From Dongia_A sp964542425 (GTDB taxonomy: Bacteria; Pseudomonadota; Alphaproteobacteria; Dongiales; Dongiaceae), in the NCBI GenBank assembly GCA_964542425.1, contig CAZIUB010000126.1, forward strand, positions 5,932-69,931: 64,000 nucleotides of DNA, given 5' to 3'. Below the pieces are notes generated by a model, which did not search any database, had not been told where the DNA came from, and saw only the letters and a list, made by a program, of their open reading frames with translations. The position numbers and the translations under genes are program-made. Shown one piece after another: positions 25,723-34,473 of this stretch (positions within the stretch are counted from its first letter, which is position 1; each line of letters begins with the position of its first letter).

Positions 25723-27879
25723 CTAGCCCTTTCTCAGATCGAGTTTCGGCGCCTTGGTCTTCTTGCGCAGCTGGCTGCCGCGCCCCGACAGGCTCGGATT
25801 GGTCATGAAATAATGGTGCGCGCTGAAGGGCGGATCGGCGCCGGGCACCAGGCGTTCGTAGCTTCCGTCCGGCCCCAGCCGCCAGCTTTGCAGATTGTCC
25901 TTGAAATTGGCGATCATGATCTGGTCCAGGACCTGCTGGTGCACGGTCGGATTTTCGACCGGCACCATGATTTCCAGCCGCCGGTCCATGTTGCGCGGCA
26001 TCCAATCGGCCGACGAGATGAAGACCTTGGCCTGACGCGAGGGCAGCCCGGCGCCCGCGCCAAAGCAGACGATGCGCGAATGCTCGAGGAACCGGCCGAT
26101 GATGCTCTTGACCCGGATGTGCTCGGAGAGGCCGGGGATGCCGGGGCGCAGGCAACACACGCCGCGCACGACGAGATCGATGCTGACGCCGGCCAGGCTC
26201 GCCCGATAGAGGTAATCGATCAGTTCCGGATCGACCAGCGAATTTACCTTGAGCCAGATGGCGCCCGGACGCCCGGCGGCGACATGGGCGATCTCGTCCT
26301 CGATCAGGCGCCGGATCGTGGGCCTGAGTGTGATCGGCGCATAAGCGAGCTTCTCGGTGCCCTCGGGTGTCGCGTAGCCGGTCATGAAATTGAACATGCG
26401 GGCGGCGTCATGGCAGAGGCCAGGATCGCAGGTGAAAAAGCTGAGATCGGTATAGATCTTGGCGGTGACGGGATGGTAATTGCCGGTGCCGTAATGGACG
26501 TAGGTGCGCATCGCGTTGGTTTCGCGGCGCATCACCATCGAGACCTTGGCGTGGGTCTTGAGGGCGACGAAGCCATAGACCACCTGCACCCCGGCGCGTT
26601 CCAAGTCGCGCGCCCAGCGGATATTGGCGGCCTCGTCGAAGCGGGCCTTCAATTCGATCAACGCCGTCACCGATTTGCCGGCCTCGGCCGCCTCGATCAG
26701 CGCCTTCACGATCGGGCTGTCCTCGCTGGTGCGGTAGAGCGTCTGTTTGATCGCCACCACGTTGGGATCGCGCGCCGCCTGCAACACGAATTGCACGACA
26801 ACATCGAAGCTTTCATAGGGGTGGTGGACAATCAGATCTTTCTGCTTGATGGCGGCGAAACAATCGCCACCCATCTCGCGGATGCGCTCCGGGAAGCGGG
26901 CGTTGAAGGGCTGGAACTTGCGGTCCGGCCGATCGTTCACGATCAGCTTGGCGATCTGGGCCAGACCGATCAGCCCGTCCAGCTTGAACACGTCCTCGGG
27001 ACCGGCGCCCAATTCATCGATGATGAAGGCGAGCAAATCATCCGGCATCTCGGCGTTGACCTTGAGGCGGATGACGATGCCGTGGCGGCGTTGCTTCAGG
27101 GCCGATTCATAGTGGCGGACCAGATCCTCTGCCTCCTCCAGGATCTCGATCTCGCTGTCGCGGATCAGGCGGAAATGGCCCTTGCTGATGACCTCGAAAC
27201 CGGGAAACAGGCGGCCAAGATAGAGCCCGACCAGATCCTCGAGCGTGATGAAGCGGATGTTGGCGGCGCCTTCCCCCGGCAGGCGCACGAAACGCGGCAA
27301 TTGAGTCGGCAGCGGCACCAGCGCGCGCAGCATCTTGCCGTCGGCGGCCCGGCGCAATTCCAAGGCCAGCGAAAACCCCTGGTTAGGCATGAACGGGAAG
27401 GGATGCGCCGGGTCGACCGCCATCGGCGTCAAGACCGGAAAAATTTCGTCCAAAAAGAAAGTGTCCAGCCATTCGCGCTCCTCGCGCGTCACCTCGCCAG
27501 GCTCGATGACCGATAGCCCGCTTGCGCGCAATTCGCCGCGGAGCTCGCGCCAAGTCGCCTGCTGATTGCGCATCAATTCGCCCGTGCGAAGGGTAATCGC
27601 GGCCAATTGCTGCGCCGCCGTCAGGCCATCGGCGCTGGAGACCGACACATTGGCCCGTAGCTGGCCGCGCAGGCCCGCCACCCGAACCATGTAGAACTCG
27701 TCGAGGTTGTTGGCGGAAATCGATAGGAAATGCACTCGCTCCAGCAGCGGATGCGAGGAATTGCCGGCCTCCTCCATGACCCGCTCGTTGAAGGCGAGCC
27801 AGGAAAGCTCCCGGTTGATGAACCGGGAAGGCGAATCCAGCTTGATCGGCGCTGGCGCCTTATGCGACGTGTCGTCCAA
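25723..27879 (-). CDS. ppk1: Polyphosphate kinase 1
   Basis: A 718-residue enzyme that makes polyphosphate from ATP. N domain: SRFINRELSWLAFNERVMEEA. Head domain: LEELEDLVR-type region with HFRLIRDSEIEILEEAEDLV. The two PLD-like catalytic domains hold the phospho-histidine in KTHAKVSMVMRRE and the second motif in GLPSRQAKVFISSADWMPRNMDRR. The start is a TTG at 27879, because GAGGTG stands five bases upstream and the first codons match the family; no better ATG is present. It leads the ppk1-ppx operon. Confidence 0.96.
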   Translation of the reverse strand: MDDTSHKAPAPIKLDSPSRFINRELSWLAFNERVMEEAGNSSHPLLERVHFLSISANNLDEFYMVRVAGLRGQLRANVSVSSADGLTAAQQLAAITLRTGELMRNQQATWRELRGELRASGLSVIEPGEVTREEREWLDTFFLDEIFPVLTPMAVDPAHPFPFMPNQGFSLALELRRAADGKMLRALVPLPTQLPRFVRLPGEGAANIRFITLEDLVGLYLGRLFPGFEVISKGHFRLIRDSEIEILEEAEDLVRHYESALKQRRHGIVIRLKVNAEMPDDLLAFIIDELGAGPEDVFKLDGLIGLAQIAKLIVNDRPDRKFQPFNARFPERIREMGGDCFAAIKQKDLIVHHPYESFDVVVQFVLQAARDPNVVAIKQTLYRTSEDSPIVKALIEAAEAGKSVTALIELKARFDEAANIRWARDLERAGVQVVYGFVALKTHAKVSMVMRRETNAMRTYVHYGTGNYHPVTAKIYTDLSFFTCDPGLCHDAARMFNFMTGYATPEGTEKLAYAPITLRPTIRRLIEDEIAHVAAGRPGAIWLKVNSLVDPELIDYLYRASLAGVSIDLVVRGVCCLRPGIPGLSEHIRVKSIIGRFLEHSRIVCFGAGAGLPSRQAKVFISSADWMPRNMDRRLEIMVPVENPTVHQQVLDQIMIANFKDNLQSWRLGPDGSYERLVPGADPPFSAHHYFMTNPSLSGRGSQLRKKTKAPKLDLRKG

Positions 27880-28071
27880 GCTGGCACCTCGAATTCGAAA
27901 CCCCGACCGCCAAATCGACGCGGGGCCCGCCCTTTATCATCCACCGATCGGGGCCGGCGGTAAAGGTCTTGGCTTGAATTGCCATGCAGGCGTCACATAC
28001 CTATCATCAAATCGTGCCCCCGTTGCCGTGTCGAAACGGGTAGTGTCCGACGAAATCCGGAAAGTGCCGCC

Positions 28072-28596
28072 TTGCCCAAGCGCCTGATCCTGATGCGCCA
28101 TGCGAAATCCGCTTGGGACAAGGCGGAAACCGCCGATTTCGACCGTGCGCTCTCGGGGCGGGGGAGCCGCTCGGCGCCGACAGTTGGGGCCTATCTCGCG
28201 CGCAAGAAATTGGTGCCCCAACTTGTCCTTTGTTCGTCGGCGAAGCGGGCGACCGAGACCTGGGAGCTGGTCGCGACCGCGCTCCCCTCCGGCATTCCGG
28301 TCAAGCATTCCAAGGCGCTTTACATGGCAATGCCGAACGAGATGCTGAAGCGGATCCAGAAGGTGCCGGACGAATTCGAATGCGTTCTGCTGGTCGGCCA
28401 CAACCCGGGTGTCGCCGATTTGGCGGGCTGGCTATGCGCCGAGGGGGACGCGGCCAAGCGCGCCGATCTCGCCCGGAAGTACCCTACGGCCTCCATCGCG
28501 ATCATCGATTTCGAAGCCGCGACTTGGGGCGCGGTCGAATCCGATTCCGGACGCCTGGTCGATTTCGTGAGGCCGAAGGATATCGTGCAGCCCTGA
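28072..28596 (+). CDS. sixA: SixA-like phosphohistidine phosphatase
   Basis: A 174-residue histidine phosphatase. The catalytic RHG-type motif is LILMRHAKSAWD at the N-terminus and the second histidine lies in VLLVGHNPGVADL. SixA-type proteins remove phosphate from histidine on HPt domains or the nitrogen PTS. The start is placed at a TTG at 28072, since the first beta strand (PKRLILMRH) needs it; no upstream family-like sequence exists. It ends one base before the convergent CYTH-CHAD gene. Whether the protein is a true SixA or a related phosphatase acting on a polyphosphate-linked substrate is open. Confidence 0.85.
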   Translation: MPKRLILMRHAKSAWDKAETADFDRALSGRGSRSAPTVGAYLARKKLVPQLVLCSSAKRATETWELVATALPSGIPVKHSKALYMAMPNEMLKRIQKVPDEFECVLLVGHNPGVADLAGWLCAEGDAAKRADLARKYPTASIAIIDFEAATWGAVESDSGRLVDFVRPKDIVQP

Positions 28597-28597
28597 G

Positions 28598-30175
28598 CTA
28601 TTCCGCCGGTCGCCGCCAGAATTTCCGGGTGCCGGTGAATTGCGGCCACAGTTCCTCGAGCGCCAGTCGCTGGGCCTCGATTCCGCGTGCCTGCCAACCG
28701 GCGACGATCCCGATCGCGCGATCGCGTTCGCCGGCATCGACCGAACCCGCCATCGCCGCCGCGAGCTCGCGCAGGATTTGGCGGCCGACCACCGAATCGT
28801 TGACCGCGCCCAGGCTGTCCTGGAGCGCCGACACGGCCGCCCGATAGGTCCGGGCGCGACGACCCGGATAGAGCGGCTGGAAGGTGTCGATCGCGTAGCG
28901 CAGCTTTTTCACCAGGATCCGCAGGCGATGCAGATCGGAATCGGCCAAGTCGCGCCAATTGCGGCCCAGGCGATTCACGCGCTTGTGGCGGGCATGAAGG
29001 AGAGTGTCGGCGAACCCGGCAATGGGCAAGGTCAGGGCCTCGGCCTCGCCCGGATGGCACCAGCGCCGGTCGGCCAGCGCGGCCAAAATCTGGAGCTGCA
29101 TCGAGGCGTAGCGCGGGTTGTGAAGCGCCAAGAGGGCGGCGCGCCGGGCGGCTTCGCGCGCGCTTTCGGCCGCTTCCACTAGTCGCGCCAGGCCGGATTC
29201 GCCGCCCAGGTGACGCAAGAGTGGCTGGGCGGTTTCGGCCATGAAGACATCGAGATCGCGTGCCGGGCCGAATTGCCGCTGCGCCCATCTGAGATCGATG
29301 GCCCAGATCGCGTGCGTGCCGTCCTCGATCAGTTCTCGGAACAGGCCCACAATTGCCCGGAAGCGCCGGAGCGCCACCCGCAATTGATGGATGGCGTCAG
29401 GATCGCCGGTCTCCAGAACGGCCCGTTCGTTGGCCCGCATCTGGTCGAGGCAAGATTTGACGATCTTTTCGAAAGCGGTCGTGACGTCGTCCTCGGCCAT
29501 TAAGGGTGCCGGCACGGCCTTGACGGCGCGGGCCGCTTCGCCCCGCAGCAGCGCATGGCCCCGCTCGGCCTTGGTCCGGGCACCAAGGCGGAACGGCACC
29601 TTTTCCAGCAGGGCCTCGGCGGCGGCCAAAAGATCGGCCGGGATGCCTGATTTCAATTCAAGCTCCAGTTCGTTGATCGGTTCGGCTTTCCGCCCGGCGA
29701 TGATTCGCCCCCGATCCCAAGCGATCTCGATCGTCGAATCCCGAAATGGCACCAGCCAGGCCACGCGATCGAACTCGGTGCGGAAACAGGGCTTCAGCCG
29801 CTGCCAGAAGCCGGCTTGCGCGATCTCGCGGCGCAGCTTGTCGTCGCCGACCAGCGCCAGATCCGGTGCCTCGCTAGAGGCCGAAGCCTCGAATTCCGCC
29901 AGGGTTTGCAGGCCCGGCGCGCCAGAGGCGGGAACCTTCAAGGTCTGCACTCGAAGGGAGCCGATCCGTCGCATGCGCAAGGCCATCCCGCGTTCGGCCA
30001 ATTCCCGCTTCGGCGTGTCGAAATAAGTCGATTTTAGTTGGCTGCGCTGCGCGCGGGATCCGCGCCGCTGTCCTTTACCCTGGCGTTTCCCTTGGCCCAA
30101 TGCCTCGAATACCTTGGCGGCCGAGACCTTCTGGCCGGCTTCCAGGAGCAGCTTCAGTTCGGTCTCCAAGGACAT
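28598..30175 (-). CDS. CYTH and CHAD domain protein (inorganic triphosphatase-like)
   Basis: A 525-residue two-domain protein. The N-terminal CYTH domain starts with the ExExK motif (ETELK, residues 4-8) and has paired basic and acidic strands typical of triphosphate tunnel enzymes (about 1-205). The C-terminal CHAD domain (about 225-510) is helical with conserved histidines and arginines (IHQLRVALRRFRAIVGLF, RHKRVNRLGRNWRDL, LHRLRILVKKLRYAIDTF). CHAD binds polyphosphate, and CYTH-CHAD proteins can hydrolyse inorganic triphosphate. Its place next to ppk1, ppx and sixA fits polyphosphate turnover. Confidence 0.92.
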   Translation of the reverse strand: MSLETELKLLLEAGQKVSAAKVFEALGQGKRQGKGQRRGSRAQRSQLKSTYFDTPKRELAERGMALRMRRIGSLRVQTLKVPASGAPGLQTLAEFEASASSEAPDLALVGDDKLRREIAQAGFWQRLKPCFRTEFDRVAWLVPFRDSTIEIAWDRGRIIAGRKAEPINELELELKSGIPADLLAAAEALLEKVPFRLGARTKAERGHALLRGEAARAVKAVPAPLMAEDDVTTAFEKIVKSCLDQMRANERAVLETGDPDAIHQLRVALRRFRAIVGLFRELIEDGTHAIWAIDLRWAQRQFGPARDLDVFMAETAQPLLRHLGGESGLARLVEAAESAREAARRAALLALHNPRYASMQLQILAALADRRWCHPGEAEALTLPIAGFADTLLHARHKRVNRLGRNWRDLADSDLHRLRILVKKLRYAIDTFQPLYPGRRARTYRAAVSALQDSLGAVNDSVVGRQILRELAAAMAGSVDAGERDRAIGIVAGWQARGIEAQRLALEELWPQFTGTRKFWRRPAE

Positions 30176-30387
30176 GATCTCGGCTTGCGGCCCCCCGATA
30201 GCTCGGCGGCACTATAGGGATTGCGTCCGGACTGAAGAAGTTACGGAAAGATGACAACTCGTCGATTCCACACCGACCACCAGGTCCGGTCACAAAATCG
30301 TGAGGTGCCATTCTGGGCGTGGTGCCATGGGCCAACCCCCTGATAACGTAACTGATGCCGTAACTCTTATCCGGGGAGAGGGAGATC

Positions 30388-30843
30388 ATGAACAAATCGA
30401 GAAATTTCATCGCCGTGACCGTGGCGACGACGCTTGGTTTCGCAATCGTGGCCGGATTGGCCTGGGCAAGCGCCGAATCGATCAAGGCCCGGCGGGACGC
30501 GATGAAGGGCAATGGCGGGGCGATGAAGGCCATCAATACCCTGATCGAGGAGAACGGCGCGGTGGCCGACGCGGCGCCGCACGCCCAGATCATCGCCGAT
30601 ACCATGCAAAGGCTCCCCGAATTGTTCCCGGCGGATTCGCAGGAAGGCGAGACCAAGGCGAAGCCGGAGATTTGGCAGAACCCCGACGATTTCACCGCCA
30701 AGATCAAGGATGCCCAGGAACAATCCGCCATGCTGGTAGCCGCAATCGCCGGTGGCGACATGGCCGCTTTCAAGGCGCAGTTCGAGAAGCTGGGCGCCGC
30801 CTGTGGTGGCTGCCACAAGCCCTATCGGGCGAAAGCCGATTGA
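30388..30843 (+). CDS. Cytochrome c' (class II c-type cytochrome)
   Basis: A 151-residue exported heme protein. A signal peptide ends at AWA-SAES (about residue 28). The body is a four-helix bundle, with the heme motif CGGCHKPYR close to the C-terminus, as in cytochromes c' and c-556. It likely carries electrons or binds NO in the periplasm. GGGGAGAGGGAGATC just before the ATG is a strong ribosome site. A cytochrome b561 gene, a common partner, lies 1.5 kb downstream on the other strand. Confidence 0.92.
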   Translation: MNKSRNFIAVTVATTLGFAIVAGLAWASAESIKARRDAMKGNGGAMKAINTLIEENGAVADAAPHAQIIADTMQRLPELFPADSQEGETKAKPEIWQNPDDFTAKIKDAQEQSAMLVAAIAGGDMAAFKAQFEKLGAACGGCHKPYRAKAD

Positions 30844-30873
30844 GCCAATAAGCCGCGGCCCCCATTGGGGGCT

Positions 30874-30929
30874 GCCAGTGTTCCGACTCCGGCGGTTCAT
30901 TTGAGAACCGTCGGCGAGGGAACACTGGC
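30874..30929. repeat. 56-bp palindrome with GCCAGTGTTCC arms
   Basis: The left arm GCCAGTGTTCCGACTCCGG plus CGGTTC pairs with the right arm ending GGGAACACTGGC across a short ATTTGA loop, with few mismatches. It is not followed by a T-run, so it is more likely a dispersed palindromic element than a simple terminator. Confidence 0.7.
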
Positions 30930-30949
30930 AATCCGGAATGGTATGCATC

Positions 30950-30992
30950 GTGGTTCCAACGGGAATGATCGCAAATCAAGCGTTGGAACCAC
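30950..30992. repeat. Inverted repeat GTGGTTCCAACG / CGTTGGAACCAC
   Basis: Two exact 12-bp inverted arms are separated by 19 bp. It adjoins the preceding palindrome but shares no sequence with it. It may be a regulator site for the porin gene or another mobile palindrome. Confidence 0.65.
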
Positions 30993-31174
30993 AACACGAT
31001 GACGTGCAATGAAGCGCCCGCCCAGCGGTGTGAGCCGACGGCTTCGCCCTGCCCCGCCGCTCGCTGGGCGAACTCGGGCGCGGGCCAAACAACGGTCTAG
31101 CCAAGCCCGCATTTAACTTAACAAGACCGCCGACCTGCCCGACAATGGGGACCCGAGTCGCGTGGGTGGCAGGC

Positions 31175-32374
31175 ATGCGCAGATCCCTTATCGTCACGTC
31201 TTCGTTGATCGGTGTAACCAGCCTCTTGGGTGGGCTGAGCGGCGGCGTCCAAGCGGCCGATGGAATCAAGCTCAGGATCGGCGGCTACTTCAATTCGGCC
31301 TACCAAGTCCTCGTGGATGACGATGAGGGGGGTGAGGGCGGAGAGGATCGCAATACGGACGGCATTTTCAGCGATTCCGAAATCGATTTCGACGGTTCGA
31401 CGGTCCTGGACAATGGGCTTGAGGTCGGCGCCCATATCACCCTAGTCGGCGAGACCACCGACCAGCAGATCGATCACGCCTATGTTCATTTTTCCGACGG
31501 CTGGGGCGAGTTGCGATTTGGCTCCGACGACGAGGCGCTGGCCAACATGTGCGTCACCCCGCCCGGAGGCAGCAGCAATTTCAGTGCGTTCTCGCCCAAC
31601 CAATGGGCGGCGAACACGGTCAGCCCGCTCGAATCAAATCCGGTCTGCGAGGGCGTCGATGACGAAGGAAACGCGCAGAAACTGGTCTATTACACGCCCG
31701 TTTTCGAAGGTTTCCAGCTAGGCCTTTCCTATACGCCGTCGGGCGGGCGCAAGAGCCAGGACGATGGAGTGGGCCCACATCTGGGCATGCCGGGTCATGG
31801 ATTCGACGAAGACGGAGACGGCATCATCGACGAGACCGAATCCCGGCACAATGTCTCGGCCTATGCCACCTATTTCCACGAGGCCGACGATTGGGAAATC
31901 ACCTGGGGCGGCGGCGGCGCCTGGACCGGTCGAATGGAATCGATCCCCGGCAACGCGGACGCACACCGGCGCTTCTACCAGACCGGGTTCGAACTGGAAA
32001 TCGACGATATCGGCATCGGCGCCGCGTTCCAATATTTCGACAATTATGAATTCGTTTCGGGGGTCGATGGATTTGTGGTCGGCGGCGGCGTGGCCTATGA
32101 CCTCGAGCCCTGGGTCGTCGGCCTGCAATATTCCTATAGCAATCTCGACATTTCCGCCGAGGATCCCGACGACGACACCCGATTCCGCGACAGCGGCGAC
32201 GATTTCTCGATGAGCCGCGTGGTCTTGGTGGCGGAATACGTGTTTGGCCCGGGCATCAGCATCGATGGTGAGCTCGGTTATACTTGGACCGATTCCGACG
32301 GCAACGATGATCTGGCCGAGGCCGAGGATTACGACGCCTTCGAATTTGGCATCGGCACGGCAATAGAATTCTGA
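31175..32374 (+). CDS. Outer-membrane porin (Gram-negative porin family)
   Basis: A 399-residue exported beta-barrel protein. The start at 31175 gives a compact signal peptide (MRRSLIVTSSLIG...VQAADG); an ATG at 31145 would add ten residues. The mature part begins with KLRIGGYFNSAYQVL and has alternating amphipathic strands, many acidic loops (DDDEGGEGGED, DEDGDGIIDETE) and a final strand ending in Phe (FEFGIGTAIEF), the usual signal for outer-membrane assembly. It resembles porins of the Porin_4 type. The strongly acidic loops suggest calcium binding or cation preference, which is inference. Confidence 0.88.
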   Translation: MRRSLIVTSSLIGVTSLLGGLSGGVQAADGIKLRIGGYFNSAYQVLVDDDEGGEGGEDRNTDGIFSDSEIDFDGSTVLDNGLEVGAHITLVGETTDQQIDHAYVHFSDGWGELRFGSDDEALANMCVTPPGGSSNFSAFSPNQWAANTVSPLESNPVCEGVDDEGNAQKLVYYTPVFEGFQLGLSYTPSGGRKSQDDGVGPHLGMPGHGFDEDGDGIIDETESRHNVSAYATYFHEADDWEITWGGGGAWTGRMESIPGNADAHRRFYQTGFELEIDDIGIGAAFQYFDNYEFVSGVDGFVVGGGVAYDLEPWVVGLQYSYSNLDISAEDPDDDTRFRDSGDDFSMSRVVLVAEYVFGPGISIDGELGYTWTDSDGNDDLAEAEDYDAFEFGIGTAIEF

Positions 32375-32379
32375 TCCGG

Positions 32380-33090
32380 TCAGTTGAGCCAGTGGATCGC
32401 CGCCGGAACAAGTGTGGCGGCGATGGCACAGTAAAGCGCGCGGGCAAACGATGCGAAGCGACTTTCGCCCCGCGCGGCCGCGCTCTCGGCGGTTTCTCGC
32501 GGGAGTGCTGCCTTGCCGGTGATCATGGCGCGGACCAGGTTCTCGCGCTTGAACAACCTGTAGGCGATGATGACCGCCACATGCAGGCCCACAAGAATGA
32601 GAATGAGCAATGCATTCCACCCATGCGCCCAGCCCATCAGCGAAGTCAGCCATTCCGGCAGATCGTCGCGCAGCGGCCCGTCGAACAGCACATCGTCGGT
32701 GTTGCCGAGGCCGGTGAAGGCTTGCAGCGCGACCAATCCTATCAGGGCCACGACCATCAGAGCGCCCGCCGGATTGTGTCCGAAGGAATAGGAAGGCGCG
32801 CGTACGCCAAGCGCGTGTCGCAGATACAAGATGACCGCCCTCGGTCCTTTCACGAAATGCGTGAAGCGCGCATTCGGGCTCCCGAAAAGCCCCCAAAGCA
32901 GGCGGAAGGTCACCAGCCCCAGAACCACGAGGCCGCTGACATAATGGATGTCAAGGCGGCCGGCCTTGCCGCTGATCCAGGAGGTTGCGATGGCGAGGAC
33001 AAGGACCCAGTGAAACAGGCGCACCGGCAGATCCCAGACCGGTATCTCGACCAGATCGCGATTTTCCGGGATTCCCGATGACGAGTCCAT
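32380..33090 (-). CDS. Cytochrome b561-type membrane protein
   Basis: A 236-residue di-heme cytochrome b of the Ni-Fe-hydrogenase/thiosulfate-reductase b-subunit family. Four to five membrane segments are evident. Heme-ligand histidines are likely those in VRLFHWVLVLAIATSW, LDIHYVSGLVVLG and GWAHGWNALLILILVGLHVAVI. It passes electrons between the quinone pool and a c-type cytochrome. The start at 33090 follows GGAAATTCA; an ATG at 33114 lacks a ribosome site. It converges on the porin with only five bases between stops. The cytochrome c' at 30388 is its probable partner. Confidence 0.88.
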   Translation of the reverse strand: MDSSSGIPENRDLVEIPVWDLPVRLFHWVLVLAIATSWISGKAGRLDIHYVSGLVVLGLVTFRLLWGLFGSPNARFTHFVKGPRAVILYLRHALGVRAPSYSFGHNPAGALMVVALIGLVALQAFTGLGNTDDVLFDGPLRDDLPEWLTSLMGWAHGWNALLILILVGLHVAVIIAYRLFKRENLVRAMITGKAALPRETAESAAARGESRFASFARALYCAIAATLVPAAIHWLN

Positions 33091-33230
33091 TGAATTTCCA
33101 ATGTTTCCGTGCATCTAACATTATGGCCGCAAGCCCGCGACTTCAACAAACAATGGCCGCCATGGTGGGTGAATTCACTGCCACTTCCGTGGCGTTGTCG
33201 TCTGGCGAAATTCCGCCCGGTTGACGGCGG

Positions 33231-33304
33231 CATCGGACTTGTGCGATGGGGAGGGTGGGCCACGCTCCCCCAACGGAGCGCATCGTTCTGGAAGGAACGC
33301 CTCG
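33231..33304 (+). ncRNA. Candidate serC leader RNA
   Basis: The leader before serC can fold into an outer pairing (GCGATG with CATCG, about 33244-33286) that encloses a hairpin with a GGGGAG/CTCCCC stem, and it is followed by a conserved-looking GGAAGGAA ribosome site. Alphaproteobacteria are known to carry a structured serC RNA motif at this position ahead of serC-serA. Gene context matches exactly; I could not compare with the motif's covariance model. Confidence 0.5.
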
Positions 33305-34468
33305 ATGCCGCACATGCCTGCCGTACGGCCGCTCCGGCCGTTTTTTTCATCCGGCCCCTGCGCCAAGCGCCCTGGCTGGTCCCCCGCGGCCCTCGAGCAT
33401 TCCCTCATCGGCCGGTCGCACCGCTCAAAGGGGGCCAAGGACAGACTCGCGCGGGTGATCGCGATGAGCCGCGAGATCTTGGGAATCCCCGAGGATTGGC
33501 TTTTGGCGATCGTGCCCGCGTCGGATACCGGTGCTGTCGAGATGGCGCTGTGGTCGCTCCTAGGCCCGAGGCCGGTCGATGTGCTGGCGTTCGAGAGTTT
33601 TTCGGCCGAGTGGGCGCGCGATGTGATAAGCGAACTGGGGCTCGATGCCCGCCTATTCGCGGCACCCTATGGCGAATTGCCGGAGCTCGCGCAAATTGAT
33701 TGGGCGCGCGATGTGGTAATGGCCTGGAACGGCACCACCTCGGGTGTCCGAATGCCCGAAGGCGCCATCCCGGCGGCGCATGAGGGCCTGGTCATTTGCG
33801 ATGCGACCTCGGCGGTGTTCGCGATGGACTTGCCGTGGGCGCGCCTCGACGTCGCCACCTGGTCGTGGCAAAAGGCGCTGGGCGGCGAGGCAGGACACGG
33901 CATGCTGGCACTAAACGCCCGCGCTATCCAACGCTTGCTCACGCATCGGCCCAACTGGCCGATGCCGAAGATTTTTCGCCTCGTTCAAAAAGGTAAACTG
34001 ATCGAGGGCGTATTCCGGGGCGAGACCATCAATACGCCGTCGATGCTGGCGGTCGAGGACCAGCTGGACGCGCTCGCCTGGGCGAGGCAATTGGGCGGCT
34101 TGCCGGCGCTGATCCGACGCACCGAGGAAAATTTCGCCATCCTCGCCCATTGGGTCGCGACCGCGCCTTGGGTCGAATTCCTGGCCCGCGACCAGGCCAT
34201 TCGCTCGACCACGTCGGTTTGTCTGCGACTGGCGGATGACTGGTCGCTGGCCCAGCCGCCGGCTTCCCAGGCGCGACTGGCGGCGATGATTGCCGAATTG
34301 CTGGAGCGCGAGGGAGTGGCCTTCGACATTGCCCATTATCGCGACGCCCCGCCCGGATTGAGAATCTGGCTGGGCGCCACCATCGAGGCTGGGGATGTCG
34401 TGGCGCTTCTGCCTTGGCTCGACTGGAGTTTTTCGAGCGCTCGCGCGCAACTCCAGAACGCGGCGTAA
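33305..34468 (+). CDS. serC: Phosphoserine transaminase
   Basis: A 387-residue PLP enzyme of fold type I, of the alphaproteobacterial SerC type. It opens with PFFSSGPCAKRPGWS. The PLP lysine is in TWSWQKALGGEAGHGML, and further landmarks are AWNGTTSGVRMP and ICDATSAVFAMDLPW. It makes 3-phosphoserine from phosphohydroxypyruvate in serine synthesis. The start at 33305 has GGAAGGA nine bases upstream; the longer frame to 33221 runs through the leader RNA. serA follows five bases after the stop, so both steps are co-expressed. Confidence 0.96.
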   Translation: MPHMPAVRPLRPFFSSGPCAKRPGWSPAALEHSLIGRSHRSKGAKDRLARVIAMSREILGIPEDWLLAIVPASDTGAVEMALWSLLGPRPVDVLAFESFSAEWARDVISELGLDARLFAAPYGELPELAQIDWARDVVMAWNGTTSGVRMPEGAIPAAHEGLVICDATSAVFAMDLPWARLDVATWSWQKALGGEAGHGMLALNARAIQRLLTHRPNWPMPKIFRLVQKGKLIEGVFRGETINTPSMLAVEDQLDALAWARQLGGLPALIRRTEENFAILAHWVATAPWVEFLARDQAIRSTTSVCLRLADDWSLAQPPASQARLAAMIAELLEREGVAFDIAHYRDAPPGLRIWLGATIEAGDVVALLPWLDWSFSSARAQLQNAA

Positions 34469-34473
34469 GTAGG

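Larger units (their letters stand above)
30844..31174. other. Palindrome-rich intergenic region between cytochrome c' and porin
   Basis: 331 bases without a supported gene. A short GCCCCC-ATT-GGGGGC hairpin after the cytochrome stop may be its terminator. Two further strong palindromes follow (30874-30929 and 30950-30992), then a third weaker one around 31016-31070 (CGCCCAGCGG-type arm with CCGCTCGCTGGGCG). The porin promoter should lie in the last 100 bases (AACTTAACAAG stretch). Confidence 0.6.
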
